This document shows positions 9,222-20,295 of a stretch of DNA of 64,000 bases, piece after piece. Within the stretch, counting starts at the first letter, position 1; the number at the start of each line of letters is the position of its first letter. A program made the position numbers and the translations under genes. Origin of the DNA: Atriophallophorus winterbourni (taxonomy: Eukaryota > Platyhelminthes > Trematoda > Plagiorchiida > Microphallidae); contig JACCGJ010013190.1 in NCBI GenBank assembly GCA_013407085.1, forward strand, positions 1 to 64,000, given 5' to 3'. The notes below the pieces were generated by a model. The model was not told the origin of the DNA. It saw nothing but the letters and a program-made list of their open reading frames with translations, and did no database searches.

Positions 9222-10745
9222 TCAATTCAATTCAATCTAATAGTCTAAAAAGCATATAGCTTGACAAAAACCACGGAATAATATGGGAATTACGAATAAC
9301 ATGGGTAGAAAAACGGGATTTGTTTGCTTACTGAGCAGTTCAGGAATCAGGTAAAAGTCCCTAGGGCAGAAACTGTTTTCAATCGGTTGGATGACACAAG
9401 TAAATCAATGGGGTCAAGATGTATAGTTTACTTTGATGCATGAGTTCCAAGTTCAAAGCTGTAATGGTGTAGAATATATAGGTTCAATGTTTGGATTTGT
9501 CCAAGTTCGATTAGAATATATCCAAGTTGGGTGAATATGCAACATTACAGGGTAGGGAGTTCCAGGTAAAACATACACGTACAGAATAAAAATACCTTCG
9601 ACAGTTCAGTCTCGCGTCGGGAATAAGTACTGTGTAGTCATGACTCCGGCTCTTTTGGGGTGGTTGTCGTGTAAATAGTTTATTTAGGGGATGGTTTGGG
9701 GTATGCAGCATATTGAACATAAGAATCAAGTCGCCTCTAAGACGGCGTTAGCGAGAGTCGAAAATATTGAGACTTGTAATACGATCTTCGTATTGTTTGT
9801 GCTTTAAAACACAAACGAGCTTGGTGGTCCGATGATATATTCGCTGCAAGAGGCTAATGTCCTTCTGTAGCCATGGTGACAAAGCCCGAGCCGCATACTC
9901 CATGGTTGGCCTCAAGTACGTATTAATTATTCGATGAACAGTTTGCTTCGTGAAACTCCCGAACATGCGTTTTAGCAGAAGCAGTACTCTTGACGTCTTT
10001 TCGTAGGCAGCTGTGGCGTTATGTGACGGTTTCAAATTGCTGCTCACCCATACACCCAAGTCCTTCTCCTGGTCCGTGCTTTCAAGAATATGGGAACTAA
10101 CGGTGTAACAGGACTTGAAATGTCTTCCAACAGTGAATACCTCGCATTTTCTGACATTGAAAGGGAGTTCATTTCTAACTGACCAGTCTTGTAATGCATC
10201 GAGGTCCAGCTGAAGCTCTTTGTAAACCTCAGTTGTGCGTACTTGTTTCCACAGCTTGATGTCATCCGCAAATAACAAGATTTTGCAGCAAATAAGTTTA
10301 GGTAAATCGTTTACATAGATCAGGAAAATAATTGGTCCAAGCACTGATCCCTGCGGCTCTCCACTCGTTATTGCGATGGGTCGTGACAAAGCATCATCAA
10401 CCCCAACTCGAATGACACGGTCGCGGAGATAATCCTCCAACCAGGCTAGTAATGAACTTTTGATGCCACATTGCTCTATTTGTTGTAGTAACAGACTGTG
10501 GTTGACACAATCGAATGCTTTTGACATATCAAGATAACAAGCGTGTATGGTGAAACCTTTATCTACAGCTTGTGTCCAGTCATCGAGGGAGAGCAGAAGG
10601 TTTGAAAGCCAAGAGTATCTTTTTCTGAAGCCGTATTGTTCGACTGCGAGCAAGAAATGGTCTTCCAGATGTTTTGTGACGCTGTTTGCTACGAGGCGCT
10701 CAGTCACTTTAGAGATCACCAGTAGTAGTGGTACTGGTCGATAGT
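9222..10745 (-). mobile_element. CR1 LINE, 5'-truncated, minus strand
   Basis: On the minus strand the copy begins inside the RT (PVPLLLVISKV, where others read YRPVTLLPVISKV). It ends in the CR1 3' UTR (GCTTTTTAGACTATT) and an ATTGA-type tail at 9222-9240. The 5' truncation is typical of incomplete target-primed reverse transcription. Confidence 0.9.
9511..10740 (-). pseudogene. CR1 ORF2 reverse transcriptase, frameshifted
   Basis: The frame from 10719 to 9748 holds most of the RT: AFDCVNH, GEPQGSVLGPIIF, FADDIKLW (catalytic Asp pair present), DLGVWVSSNLKP, RMFGSFTKQ, RIYHRTTKLV. A stop and frame change near 9745 split off the end, which continues at 9729-9511 as LILMFNMLHTPNHPL and RLNCRRYFYSVRVCFTWNSLP. 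The motif 'SGVPQG' has become SGEPQG, a substitution in a conserved turn. Endonuclease and ORF1 are absent. Confidence 0.9.
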
Positions 10746-10934
10746 TGGATACTTGTTACATCTATGCTGACACGTTTCTCTAACTCATTTCGTTATAGAC
10801 ACTTTTTGAATGTTCGTTTGCTTATTAACCTAATTGTTAGCAAATATAAGGACTCTTGCTCCACTTCTGCAACTTGTATCGACAATTCGCATTTCTTCTC
10901 CCTCCATCTGCGCTGTCTTCTCTCGTTAATTAAC

Positions 10935-11745
10935 ATCGTACTGGTAAAAATTGGTATGAAGCTACCGAGAGCACAAACCAAAGTAAGAGATGTTCTGTTT
11001 GCTGACGATGCACCCAATATTGCTCACTTTAAAGAGCATTACCAGCCGCTAATCGATTGTCAGCATATTATGACTTTGAGTGGCCAATCAGCATGAGCAA
11101 GACCAAATACTTGACAATATGGACTATATCGCCTTTCATCATCACAGTTGAAAATTATCACCTTGAACCAGTACATCATTTCACATATCCTGGTTCAATT
11201 TCTGTAGATAACCTTTCTCTAGACACCCAGATTGATTAGCAGATTAGCAGAGCAACTGTCCTATTATCCCGTTTGAAATTCCGTGAACTGGCAGTGAAAA
11301 AAATGGCGGTCTGCAGAGCCTGTTCACCTTAATACGACAGCGCCGCCTATGGTTCTTTGGACATGTCTACCGAATGCAAAATGGTCGTATTTCGAATGAT
11401 CTACTCTATGATGAGTTAAAATCAGGATCTCGGCCATTGGGCAGATCGTACTTGCGGTACAAATACGTTTGCAAAGGAGATATGAAAGCTCTTGGCATTG
11501 ACCCGGCGAGTTGGGAAGAACTTGCTCTTGACCGCTCACTTTGGAGGCATTGTGTAAAGCGTCATCTGCAAGCTGGGGAGGAGCAGATCACGCCACCGGT
11601 TTGCAACTGATGTCGATCGGCCGAATACTGCCTATCACTTTTACCGCTGCGGGCGAGATTGTTCCTCCCGTATCGGACTGTTCAAAACTCTGTGGAACAT
11701 GTTATAGTCATGCGCTCGAGATGAAAATCCAATATCTACAAGATG
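10935..11745 (+). pseudogene. RTE-clade LINE, RT C-terminal fragment
   Basis: The piece opens at TKVRDVLFADDA, the RT active-site region in RTE style. Next come FTYPGSIS (usual FTYLGSTIS) and SLDTQID near 11190-11235. A better preserved frame at 11374-11610 reads RMQNGRISNDLLYDEL, then SRPLGRSYLRYKYVCKGDMKALGI and WEELALDRSLW. This is the diagnostic RTE tail. In a further frame at about 11640-11685 there is CGRDCSSRIGLF, the usual terminal Cys motif. Stops and frameshifts separate all these parts. The 5' boundary is uncertain. Confidence 0.82.
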
Positions 11746-12124
11746 AGTGGAAAAGCTGAAATTTCGTTTAAAATAGAGAAAATACACGATATAATTGAAT
11801 AGCTTTGATAGACCAAAGCAAAGCTGTTCCTGACCTAATGATGCGACTGGCAATTCCAAACATTTCCTGCTATATTAAGATTTAGAATTTGCTGGTAAAT
11901 CCCTCTAGGCGTTAAAGCTTAACTGACGTCACTCTTCACCTTCTCGTGAATCTAACCTCATCTTTCGCACTGCAATTTTTCCCGCATTCCTTTTGAAAGT
12001 CTTTGTGTTCAGTAGACAGTGTGTAAAAATTATTTCTCGCGTAAGTTCAATTCCTTACGAACACACCTTGGAAATTATGATGAAACAGCACTGGAAAGAA
12101 ATTTGTGTACTTTCGGTTAGAGCA
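11746..12124. other. No gene recognised
   Basis: AT-rich sequence without coding similarity that I can see. The part after about 12050 may belong to the hammerhead-like repeat that follows. Confidence 0.4.
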
Positions 12125-12200
12125 GTTTTTGTTACTGTTTCACTTCTTAGACAGAAGCCTCGTCAGACCAAGCGTCATAGTCAAATCAAGGGAGCATGAC
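12125..12200 (-). ncRNA. Hammerhead-like motif, CUGACGA group, copy 2
   Basis: The core CTGACGA is at 12160-12166 and GAAA at 12138-12141, minus strand. Helix II is the best of this group: GCUUCU pairs with AGAAGU over six pairs around a five-base loop, after one unpaired G. TTGGT before the core can pair with ACTA upstream. The flanks match copies 1 and 3 (GGGAGCATGA on the plus-strand right side and AGCAGTTTTTG on the left). Confidence 0.5.
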
Positions 12201-12649
12201 AGTATCTCGGCTCACGTGTAATTTCTGGCTGTGCGGTACTCTGCAAGGATCATTTTTGTGTTTTCATGCATACAATAGTGTAAATAGCTGTTTGAACTGC
12301 GCTTACTTTACAAAAATCACCATTCAGAGCCTAGTTACTTCTTCTGTTTGGCGATTTAGCTCATATGTCAATCAGAACGGGATGCTGCAAAAAAGAGTCT
12401 TTTTGCTCATTCATGATATTTGAATGCTGCTCGCATCGTTCAAAGGTGTAGACAATGAAGCACATTTTTGATTAACGCATAAACGACACTAGTTGCCGAC
12501 CGTTTTGCTTATCACGAATGAATACATCATCCAGTTGCATGTCCGATGGTTACCGCTATGGGTTTGCTAACCGTCAAATAAATTTTGTTCGATTCAGAGG
12601 AATGTTTCGGATTGATCGTGCATAATGCCAATCTTATTTCAGTGCAATC
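12201..12649. other. No gene recognised
   Basis: This separates two same-strand copies of the CUGACGA hammerhead-like repeat. I see no open frame with known motifs, so whether the two copies bound one element is unclear. Confidence 0.4.
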
Positions 12650-12735
12650 GCTTAGAGAAGTTTTTGTTTACGTTTCACTTTCTGACACAGACGCTTCGTC
12701 AGACCAATGGTGATAGTCAGATAAAGGGAGCATGA
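12650..12735 (-). ncRNA. Hammerhead-like motif, CUGACGA group, copy 3
   Basis: CTGACGA is at 12696-12702 and GAAA at 12673-12676, minus strand. Helix II is disturbed by mismatches (GCGUCUG against CAGAAAGU). TTGGT with upstream ACTA gives helix I. The flanking TGCAATCG and GGGAGCATGA are shared with the other copies. Confidence 0.45.
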
Positions 12736-12975
12736 AGCGGCACGATTCTTCATGTGCTCTACTTATTACCCACATTCTCGCCGATAATTCCCACTCACTC
12801 CATAACGAAAGTAGCCGAATCCTGATCTTTTTTCTATTACTCGATCAAAATAATTCATATTGTCAGCTTGAGCATCACTAAATCAGCTAACAGCCATCCC
12901 TTCAATCTCAAGAAATCTTCGTCAAAAGTATATGGTCTCTGAACGATTGAAAAGCACTTCTCTCGTTGATATTCT

Positions 12976-13250
12976 GTCATATGTCGCTACTCGAAAGAAT
13001 TTATCACAAGGCAACTAAAATTGCTTCTGCATTGCATAATCTACCCGTTGAGTAGCGACTGACTAGACTTGGCTTGTACACTCTCCCAACTGACCTGATT
13101 TTTGCATACCAAATAATCCATACGGGGTCCAATCCACTCAGACAAGTTTTTAAAATTGTTTCCAATCTCCCGGCCTGCAGTGTCAACCTGACCCTTCAAA
13201 TTCCAAATTCCCGATTAAACTGCCGCACTCGGTGAATGCTTTTTTCGAAC
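12976..13250 (+). pseudogene. CR1 ORF2 C-terminal fragment
   Basis: The reading LLERIYHKATKIA, then an in-frame stop, LIFAYQIIHTGSNPL and IPNSRLNCR follows the order of the CR1 C-terminus. It lacks both ends and carries stops. Confidence 0.75.
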
Positions 13251-13814
13251 AGTTTATCACCAGAAATTATTTCCTCATCAAACGAAATGATCTTCAAGCA
13301 AATGTTACGACCTTTTATATTAAATAATACTGTGGTGGCCCCAGTTTGCTGAAATCCCTTAGTGATTCTTTCTGACGTACACACACACACCTGGAAAACA
13401 AATTACCCAAACTTATATTTCCGGTCGAAATTTCCTCTCTCCATGTCACAATTGGAATTATTTTTGCTCCTCGTTGAAACACCTGGCCGTAAATATTAAA
13501 GTACGATTTTGTTTAACTTTTATACTTATATCCCATAGAATTGTGCAGCTTTCCCCCCCCTAAATCTTGAATCTTCTCAAACAAAAGCTGCTATTAGTCG
13601 AATGGGCCAAACCACAACGACTGTAAGCACAAGATACTTCACAGAACCTGACCGGCAGATCGTGTAAGATCGATTCATGTATAACTAATTCAAAAAATGG
13701 AACATCTTTCAGGTGAAGCAAAATCAAACATCAGATCGATCAAAAATTCAAAATACTGGACGAAATACAAAACATCTTATACGTGAAATATTGTTTGCTT
13801 TCGCTCTCCTCTAT
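13251..13814. other. No gene recognised
   Basis: It holds a short AC run near 13379-13391 and a C8 run near 13552. Nothing else is supported. Confidence 0.4.
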
Positions 13815-14815
13815 ATGTACCTCTGTCCTGTTATCCTCCTTCCAGTTATCTCAAAATTTATGGAGCAAATTGTCTGCAAAAGAATTGTGAGTCATCTCGA
13901 TACCCAAAACTTGTGGTCCAGGGAGCAACATGGATTTCGGAAGTCTCGTTCTTGCTTGAGTAACATACTGGAGACAATGAACGACTGGACGCAAATAGTG
14001 GATGAGGGTTTTTGAATTCATACGTGTTACTTGAACATATCAAAGTCGTCTGATCGTGTAGACCATTCTATGCTCAAGAACATATTCTTAGAGTTTGGTA
14101 TTAATGGGGGCAATCGTACATGGCTGAGAAGCTACCTTCTGGCTCTTAAAGCAACAGTAAGTACGGATGGTGTGATGTCTAGGGACATCGAATTCACTAG
14201 CGGTATCCCACAGGGTTCGCTACTTGGACAGTTTCTATTAGGTGTACATTAATGACCTTCCGAAGCTCGTCAAAACCAAGATGGTCCTTTTTGCGAATGG
14301 TGTTAAACTTTGAATGCAAATCAAGTAAAGCGTGGACTTTTTGCGCTTACAAAGCAATTCGGATATATTGAAAAGCTTGTCAGAGAGGATTAAGCTTACA
14401 TTCAAATTCAGAAAGCGGACAATGTTGAGGAGTTGTAAAGTTTTACAATTCTCATGATACCTAGGATCCCGATAACTGAAATGGACAACCAAAGAGAAGG
14501 ACCTCAGCATTTGGATTAGTGGAACTCTGAAGTACATTATGCAATGCGAAGCCGTGTACAACAGAGCTGACCGCATTCTAGGTGTGCTTCGGTGTATTTT
14601 TGGACTTTCCCCCGTGAAACAATCCCTCGACTCATAAATACGTATATTAACCCAGTGTTCGATTATTCAATGCCAGGTTGGTCACCATGGCTGCAAAAAA
14701 GCATTAAGCTGCTCGAGAGGATTTATCCCAGAGCAACTAAAATGTTTGGCTGTCTCCGCAACCTATTATGAGAAAATCGACTCGTGCATCTTAATTTGGA
14801 TACACTGCCTCGCGG
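13815..14815 (+). pseudogene. CR1 LINE, RT part, host of a nested CR1
   Basis: The RT starts at VILLPVISKFME and continues with EQHGFRKSRSCLSNIL, NDWTQIVDEGF, a stop, then SDRVDHS and SGIPQGSLLGQ. The active-site region survives as VLFANGVKL, with the FADD Asp pair lost. Several frameshifts follow up to LHLNLDTLP-like sequence near 14795-14813. The subfamily is the one also seen at 31420-33860 and 52930-53612. The same element resumes at 15440 after the nested insertion. Confidence 0.85.
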
Positions 14816-15439
14816 ATATTTGGGAAATTTTCGCCCAAGATATTCCCAAGGATCATGAATACATACTTGAGACCAGTCATGGAATACGGTGTGCAGTCAT
14901 GGTCTCCGTGGATCAAGAAGGATGTCGAACTTATGCCGCGAATCTGTCACCACTCAACAGAGCTTGTTCTCAACATCCGAAACAAACCTTATTAACAAAG
15001 ATAGCTCGACTGAATCTGTTCGATTTTCCCTATCGACGAATCAGAGGAGACCTTATCTTACTTTACAAAACATTCCATACCCCGAACCATCCCTTACAGG
15101 ATTTACTCACGCGAAGGGATACGAGGAATTATCGGGCCCATGAATATGTGCTGGTCGTACCCCATTCCCGCCTGAACTGTAGAAGGTATTTTTACTCTGT
15201 CCGTGTCTGTTTTACTTGGAACAGTTTACCTTCAACCGTTGCTCACGCCACTAGCTTGCATGACTTTGAAACGAAATTAGACGAATTTTTATTGCATTAT
15301 TCGTTTCCAGAACACTTATATACTGTTTAATCTATGTTCTTATATTGTTTATACACTTAAATTTCAATTTTTACCATCCTATGGTTGTTGTTAAGCTTGT
15401 TGCTTTTTAGACCATTAAAAACCTTGAATTACCTTGAAT
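14816..15439 (+). mobile_element. CR1 3' fragment nested inside another CR1
   Basis: From FGKFSPKIFPRIMNTYLRP (in one frame) to the stop at 15328-15330, this is a CR1 C-terminus of a different subfamily. The open frame at 14985-15330 carries LNLFDFPYRRIRGDLILLYK, HTPNHPL and RLNCRRYFYSVRVCFTWNSLP. The 3' UTR (TATGGTTGTTGTTAAGC, GCTTTTTAGACC) and a CCTTGAATTA tail end near 15439, where the outer CR1 resumes. Confidence 0.82.
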
Positions 15440-15870
15440 AACTTATAAATAACGAACTCAAAGATGCATCCTCTAAAGCATCTATTTCGCCCCTGGTCAA
15501 GCCATGTCACACGTACTCACCCACTGGTATTTGATATTCCACATTCTCACCGGAAGTGCTGTCGGTTCTTCTATTCGGTGCGCGTTTGTTTCTTATAGAA
15601 CTCCCTACCGTCAGATGGTGTAAAATCATCTAGTGAAAGGATTTCAGAAATTCTACCCGTTTATATATAACTTACTTGAGCAACTTCACGCGACATTTAA
15701 CTAATATTTTTCCAGCATGACTTTTTTTCTAACCACAAAACCGTCGTTCGTCCTAGTGCCTCAACGTTTTGTGTATATTTATTGTCCTTATACGAATATC
15801 TCATAGTGTTGTAGATCTATAAACTTTTTATATCATACATTCTTGAATCTTGTATTTTGAATATATCCAC
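15440..15870 (+). pseudogene. CR1 LINE, 3' end, right of the nested CR1
   Basis: The stretch matches 33510-33855 of the related copy: the GCATCTATTTCGCC region, the TTCTATTCGGTGCGCGTTTG block and the CTCCCTACCGTCAGATG block. It ends in a TTCTTGAATCTTG tail near 15840-15870. About 20 bases expected at the join are missing. Confidence 0.8.
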
Positions 15871-16504
15871 CATCATATGATACTTTGTACTTGAAATGTC
15901 AAAAACTTTTCAAGCAATTTTTATCCCGGTGGATTTTTATTGCTTGCATGCACGTTATTGTTCACTTATGCGCCAACTTCCACATTCACATTTACTGAAG
16001 CTATCTCTCACGAAATTTCAATTTCAATTTTTTGATTTTTTTCCAATCTTCCTGACCTCTACTTTGATGTTAACTCTTCTTATAGCATAATCGTAGTGCA
16101 ATGAATCTTTTTCGCTAGTCTTGTTTCCGATTCTGCAGAATCAAAATACAAATACGATCAATATCAAGCATTGATAAGGAATTTAATATGTCACATGATA
16201 TTTCGATGGCGAACAATGTGTTGTCTCTAACTGTAATGTTGCGTTGAAATTTTCTGATCGAATTTGCCGGAGCTGTAATTGTAACGTTTCAAGTGATAAT
16301 AAAAACACTGGATCGATGTATTTTCACCCTCGCTCGATATATCGTGTTCTACAAACTAGGCTAGGTCAAGAATTTGGCTTTGCTCGTGTTAGTGTTGTAT
16401 GGTAAAGGTATTCACATCAGACGAATTATTTATTTCCTGATTCGTGTTTATGCGGAAACTTGATAATTGATTTTGTATAAAACAGATTTCCACAGTTAAA
16501 TTCT
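15871..16504. other. No gene recognised
   Basis: AT-rich, no recognisable element. Confidence 0.4.
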
Positions 16505-16630
16505 TGAAACGCTGGATGATTGCGCACAAGCGGTAGATAAAGAGCAAACAATTCATGCCGGCTACTTTGAAATTTCCAAATCATTTGACCGTGTTAACCG
16601 CATCCTACTACTTCAGAAGCTGGAATGACT
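16505..16630 (+). pseudogene. CR1 RT fragment, left part of a split copy
   Basis: The frame reads LDDCAQAVDKEQTIHAG, then SKSFDRVNRILLLQKLE and a stop. This is the RT palm motif with the first catalytic Asp region present in altered form (ISKSFDRVN). The plus-strand CR1 sequence stops where a minus-strand CR1 tail begins. Confidence 0.8.
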
Positions 16631-16634
16631 TGAT

Positions 16635-18965
16635 TCCATTCAATTCAATTTTAATGGTCTAAAAAGCATATAGCTTTACAGAAAAATAATAATATGGGAA
16701 CTACGAATAGCGTAGCAAGCAAAAATGGGATTGGGTAGCTTACTGAGCAGTTCAAGAATCATGTGAAAATACAAAGGGCAGAAATTGTTTTCGATTGGTG
16801 GGATGACAAATGTAGATGCTTGGGGTCAAGATGTATAGTTTTCTTCGATGCACAGGTTAAAGGTCAAAAAGATGTCAAGAATCCTCTTAAAAATCTGCTG
16901 ATTTGATGGGTTAACAACATAATCGGGTAGATTGTTCCAAGTAAAACAAACTCGCACGGCAAAAATTGTCGTCTGCAGTTGAGTCGCGAGTGAGGGATAG
17001 TTAGAATAAATGTGTGAGCTCTCGTATTAGGCGAGCTCCGTAGATTCAATAAGCGGTATTCAAAATATTGTAAACCAAAATCAAATCCCCTCGGAGACGA
17101 CGACGTGGATAATCAAATAATTTTAGCGTTTTGATTCGCTCATTGTATGGTTTCCGGCTGAGTCCGGTGACAAGGTTGGTAGCTCGATCATATATTCGTT
17201 GCAAAGTCGCAACATCTTTTTTAAGCGACGGTGACCATGCTTGAACTGCATATTCCATCGTGGGTCTGATGTACGTATTTATAATGCAGAGAATTGTCTG
17301 TTTTGAGAACCTACCGAAAATTTTCTTCAGGAGTGACAATTTCTGTGACGTTTTGCGATAGACAGAGTTGTAGTAGCTCGATATCCCCAGGGAGTTGTTT
17401 ATTAACACACCCAAGTCCTTTTGTTCCATGGTCCACGAGAGTCTGTGTGTATCAAGAAAATACTGGAACTCCACATATTTTTCAAGGTTAACATGTGACA
17501 CTTTTGGAAATTGAAAAATAGGCGATTTTTCGGAGACCAAACATTGAGGTTGTCTAGATCCTTCGGGAGCAGTTCGCAGTCTTCCGACTTACTTATCTTA
17601 GACCAAACTTGTATATCGTCCGCGAACAGTACGATCTTGCATTTGATGAGAGCCAGTGTGTCATTTGCATAAAGCGCGAAGAGTATTGGTCCGAGGACGG
17701 AACCCTGAGGCACTCCACTTGTCACGGCTACCGACTTCGATAGAGCACCGTCCACAGAGACTTGAACAACTCGATCAGTCAGGTAATTTTCTAACCATGC
17801 TAACAGACTGCCAGTGATACCAAAACGTTCCAGCTTCTGCAAGGGAATACTGTGGTTTACACGGTCAAATGCTTTTGACATATCGAGTTAACATACATGG
17901 ATGGTATCCCCAGCATCTACTGCTCGAGTCCAGTCGTCAAGGGCAAGGAGAAGTTTAGTAAGGCAGGAGTATCCCCTTCTAAAACCGTGTTGCGCTCCCG
18001 AAAATAGCTTATTTTCCTCAAGGTATTTGCTCAGTTTGTTTGCCACGATCCTTTCGAGTACCTTGGATACGGCGGACAACAAAGTAACAGGTCTGTAATT
18101 TGTGGGCCCCGAACGCACCCCGCCTTTGAAAATCGGGGAGATTATACCAGATTTCCATTCAGTCGGTATGACACTTTGCGACAGCAATTCGCAGAATAAC
18201 TGAGTTAGAGGTCCGCATAGAGATTGTGCACAATGCTTGAGTATATTCGGGGTAATTTTATCACAACTAGGGGATTTTCTGGGATTCAACGATAGTAGAG
18301 TTCCCAGCACATCTTCTTTGGTGATGATTATTGTGTCCAATGGTAGAGGATGCGTTATTTCTGGATCCATTTGTATATCCACGCTTTCTTTTGGACAAAA
18401 TACTGTAGCATAATAATTTACCAAAGCATCCGCGGTGTCAGCTGCATTTTTGGTCATTCTAGAGGGCGTCCGCAAGGCCGCAACTCCTGGTTTCACTGAA
18501 CACTGCTTGTTCACAATCTGGTAAAGAAGCTTGGGATTCCGTTTCAATTTGGACATTATGTCAGCTTGATACTCTATTTTGACTTCAGCAATAAGTTTAA
18601 TGACCTGGTTTCTTAGTTTTCTAAAGGTCTCCCATGTGGCATCGGTGGTTAACCGGCGATGGTTTCTCCAAGCCATATTTCGCAGTTTAATCCATTTCCG
18701 AGTGCGACTGCGGATTTTAAATTCAAATGCGCTTCCACACTGTTTAAGTGCGAATGCTGAGTTTGAGTTGATTTCCCGGTTAAGCTTTGTCAAAATGCTA
18801 GACCACTGCTCTTTTACTCCGATGCCTTCAATTTGCCAATCGTTAATCAAACTTAGGACGTTTGATAATTTAGATAGGCATACTTTACTGATGATTTTTT
18901 GCATCGTTTGTTCGACTTACTTGATAGTCAAAATTCACGACCAAATGGTCGCTCGCATTCAGTCG
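16635..18965 (-). mobile_element. CR1 LINE, minus strand, long 5'-truncated copy
   Basis: The minus-strand copy runs from the end of the endonuclease domain (SDHLVVNFDY-like at about 18925-18960) through the whole RT. Its 3' UTR ends in an ATTGAATGGAAT-type tail at 16635-16660. Its flanks on both sides are plus-strand CR1 sequence, which suggests insertion into an older copy. Confidence 0.9.
16864..18904 (-). pseudogene. CR1 ORF2 (connector plus RT), one stop and frameshifts
   Basis: The frame 18904-17888 covers the connector (RSRTRKWIKLRNMAW, SKLKRNPKLLYQIVN) and RT fingers (SGIISPIFKGGVRSGPTNYRP, AQHGFRRGYSCL). It ends at a TAA (17888-17890) where the family has Tyr, within CYLDMSKAFD. The same frame continues at 17881 with SKAFDRVNH, GVPQGSVLGPILF and FADDIQVW, then shifts near 17520. 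The thumb region follows in 17540-17046 (DLGVLINNSLG, KIFGRFSKQTILCIINTYIRP, RIYDRATNLV). A third frame at 17049-16864 has IPHSRLNCRRQF. Catalytic residues are present, so inactivation is by the stop and indels. Confidence 0.9.
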
Positions 18966-18977
18966 TATGTAATGTTT

Positions 18978-19460
18978 TCGACGGAGTCTACCTCAGTTAC
19001 GAATGACATCAAACTTTGTACTAGCGTGCACATCATAGAAGTTTGCCAAATTCAAAAAAGATCTCGACGCATTTCATACGTGGTCTATACCAAACCGCTT
19101 ACAATTTAACATCCAGAGCTGCAAAATGTTAAACGTCTTAAAATCCCTCGAATTCACATACACTCTGGGATCTGAGCAACTTTCATGGTTTACAGATGAG
19201 AAAGACTTGGGTGAGTGGATTAGCATTAACTTGAAATATTTACGACAGTGTTCTGTGGTATACAATATGTCCTGCTAAATCTTAGCACCGCTCCGAAGGA
19301 TCTTCGGTAGTTTCGTGAAGCAGATACTCCCACGGATAATCAACACTTTTATCAGGCGAACAATGAAGAGTACGCTGTTTACGCAAGTTCCCCATGGTAA
19401 CAAAAGGAAATGGCATTTCAACGCGTATACCACCGCGCTACCAAACTGTTGGTAGTAAGA
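18978..19460 (+). pseudogene. CR1 RT fragment, right part of a split copy
   Basis: The piece starts near the RT active site (NDIKLC, where others read FADDIKLW). Next are QHPELQN-like sequence, DEKDLGEWISINLKYLRQCSVVYN, FGSFVKQILPRIINTFIRR and AYTTALPNC. It stops within the C-terminal region at about 19460. With the piece at 16505-16630 it makes one plus-strand copy lacking about 240 bases. Confidence 0.8.
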
Positions 19461-20295
19461 TTAACTCAGAACTCGGAATGTTTTATGGTAGAAAGACCAA
19501 CTAGCTTAACAACAACCCTAGGATGACAGGTATATAGAGTTAAATTACGAAATATCTCAAAAATCAATAGGGATAGTTGTAACGTCTGTGACGTGAGTAA
19601 CGCGTATTCCACCCGTTTCTTGGTTCGACAAATGCAAAACCACAATTCGGATGTTATACGGTACATCAACTGTATAGAAACGTACAGCAAACAGGAGACA
19701 AAATACTCCAGAATCAATTATATCAAATGCAAACAAGTTCAATGACGACCTGAGATATAAATAGAATGAAAGGAGTTACCAAAATTGCCGTCCAAAATGT
19801 CTATCAAAGACAAGACACCCAAAAGTGGTGTCAAAATGCAAGCCAATTACAAGTGCCCAAAATGGCAACCAAATTCAAAAACAATGACCGACAATGGCCG
19901 AAACGAACAATTAAAACAAATAATTGACCAAAGGCGTGTAAAGAAAAGATTTACAATAGCAAGTTTTTAATAACAAAAGAAATGTTTTCCATCAAATACA
20001 GCATAAATATAAAATACCAGAAAATATAGTCAACAAAATTTAGATTCTGGAAATTGTTTCAAAATATAAGGTAAATACGAAGGAAAAGGAAGAATTTCAT
20101 AAAGTTGCATCTTACACCTCCGGCCAAATTCTTCCTAGGACCTTAACGTATAAACCCAGAATAGCAAATGACTTTATTTAGTGGCGAGTCACACACGCCA
20201 CGTCGCATTGCCATCATTGGACACATGTGGCTTTTTATAGGGAAATAGTTTGCCAGACTAAGACCCACCACGTCCTCGGTTTCTGCCACCGTTCC
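19461..20295. other. No gene recognised
   Basis: A lysine-rich 61-codon frame at 19785-19970 has no recognisable domain. The region is otherwise AT-rich and unassigned. The last part may be flanking sequence of the BEL/Pao remnant. Confidence 0.4.
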
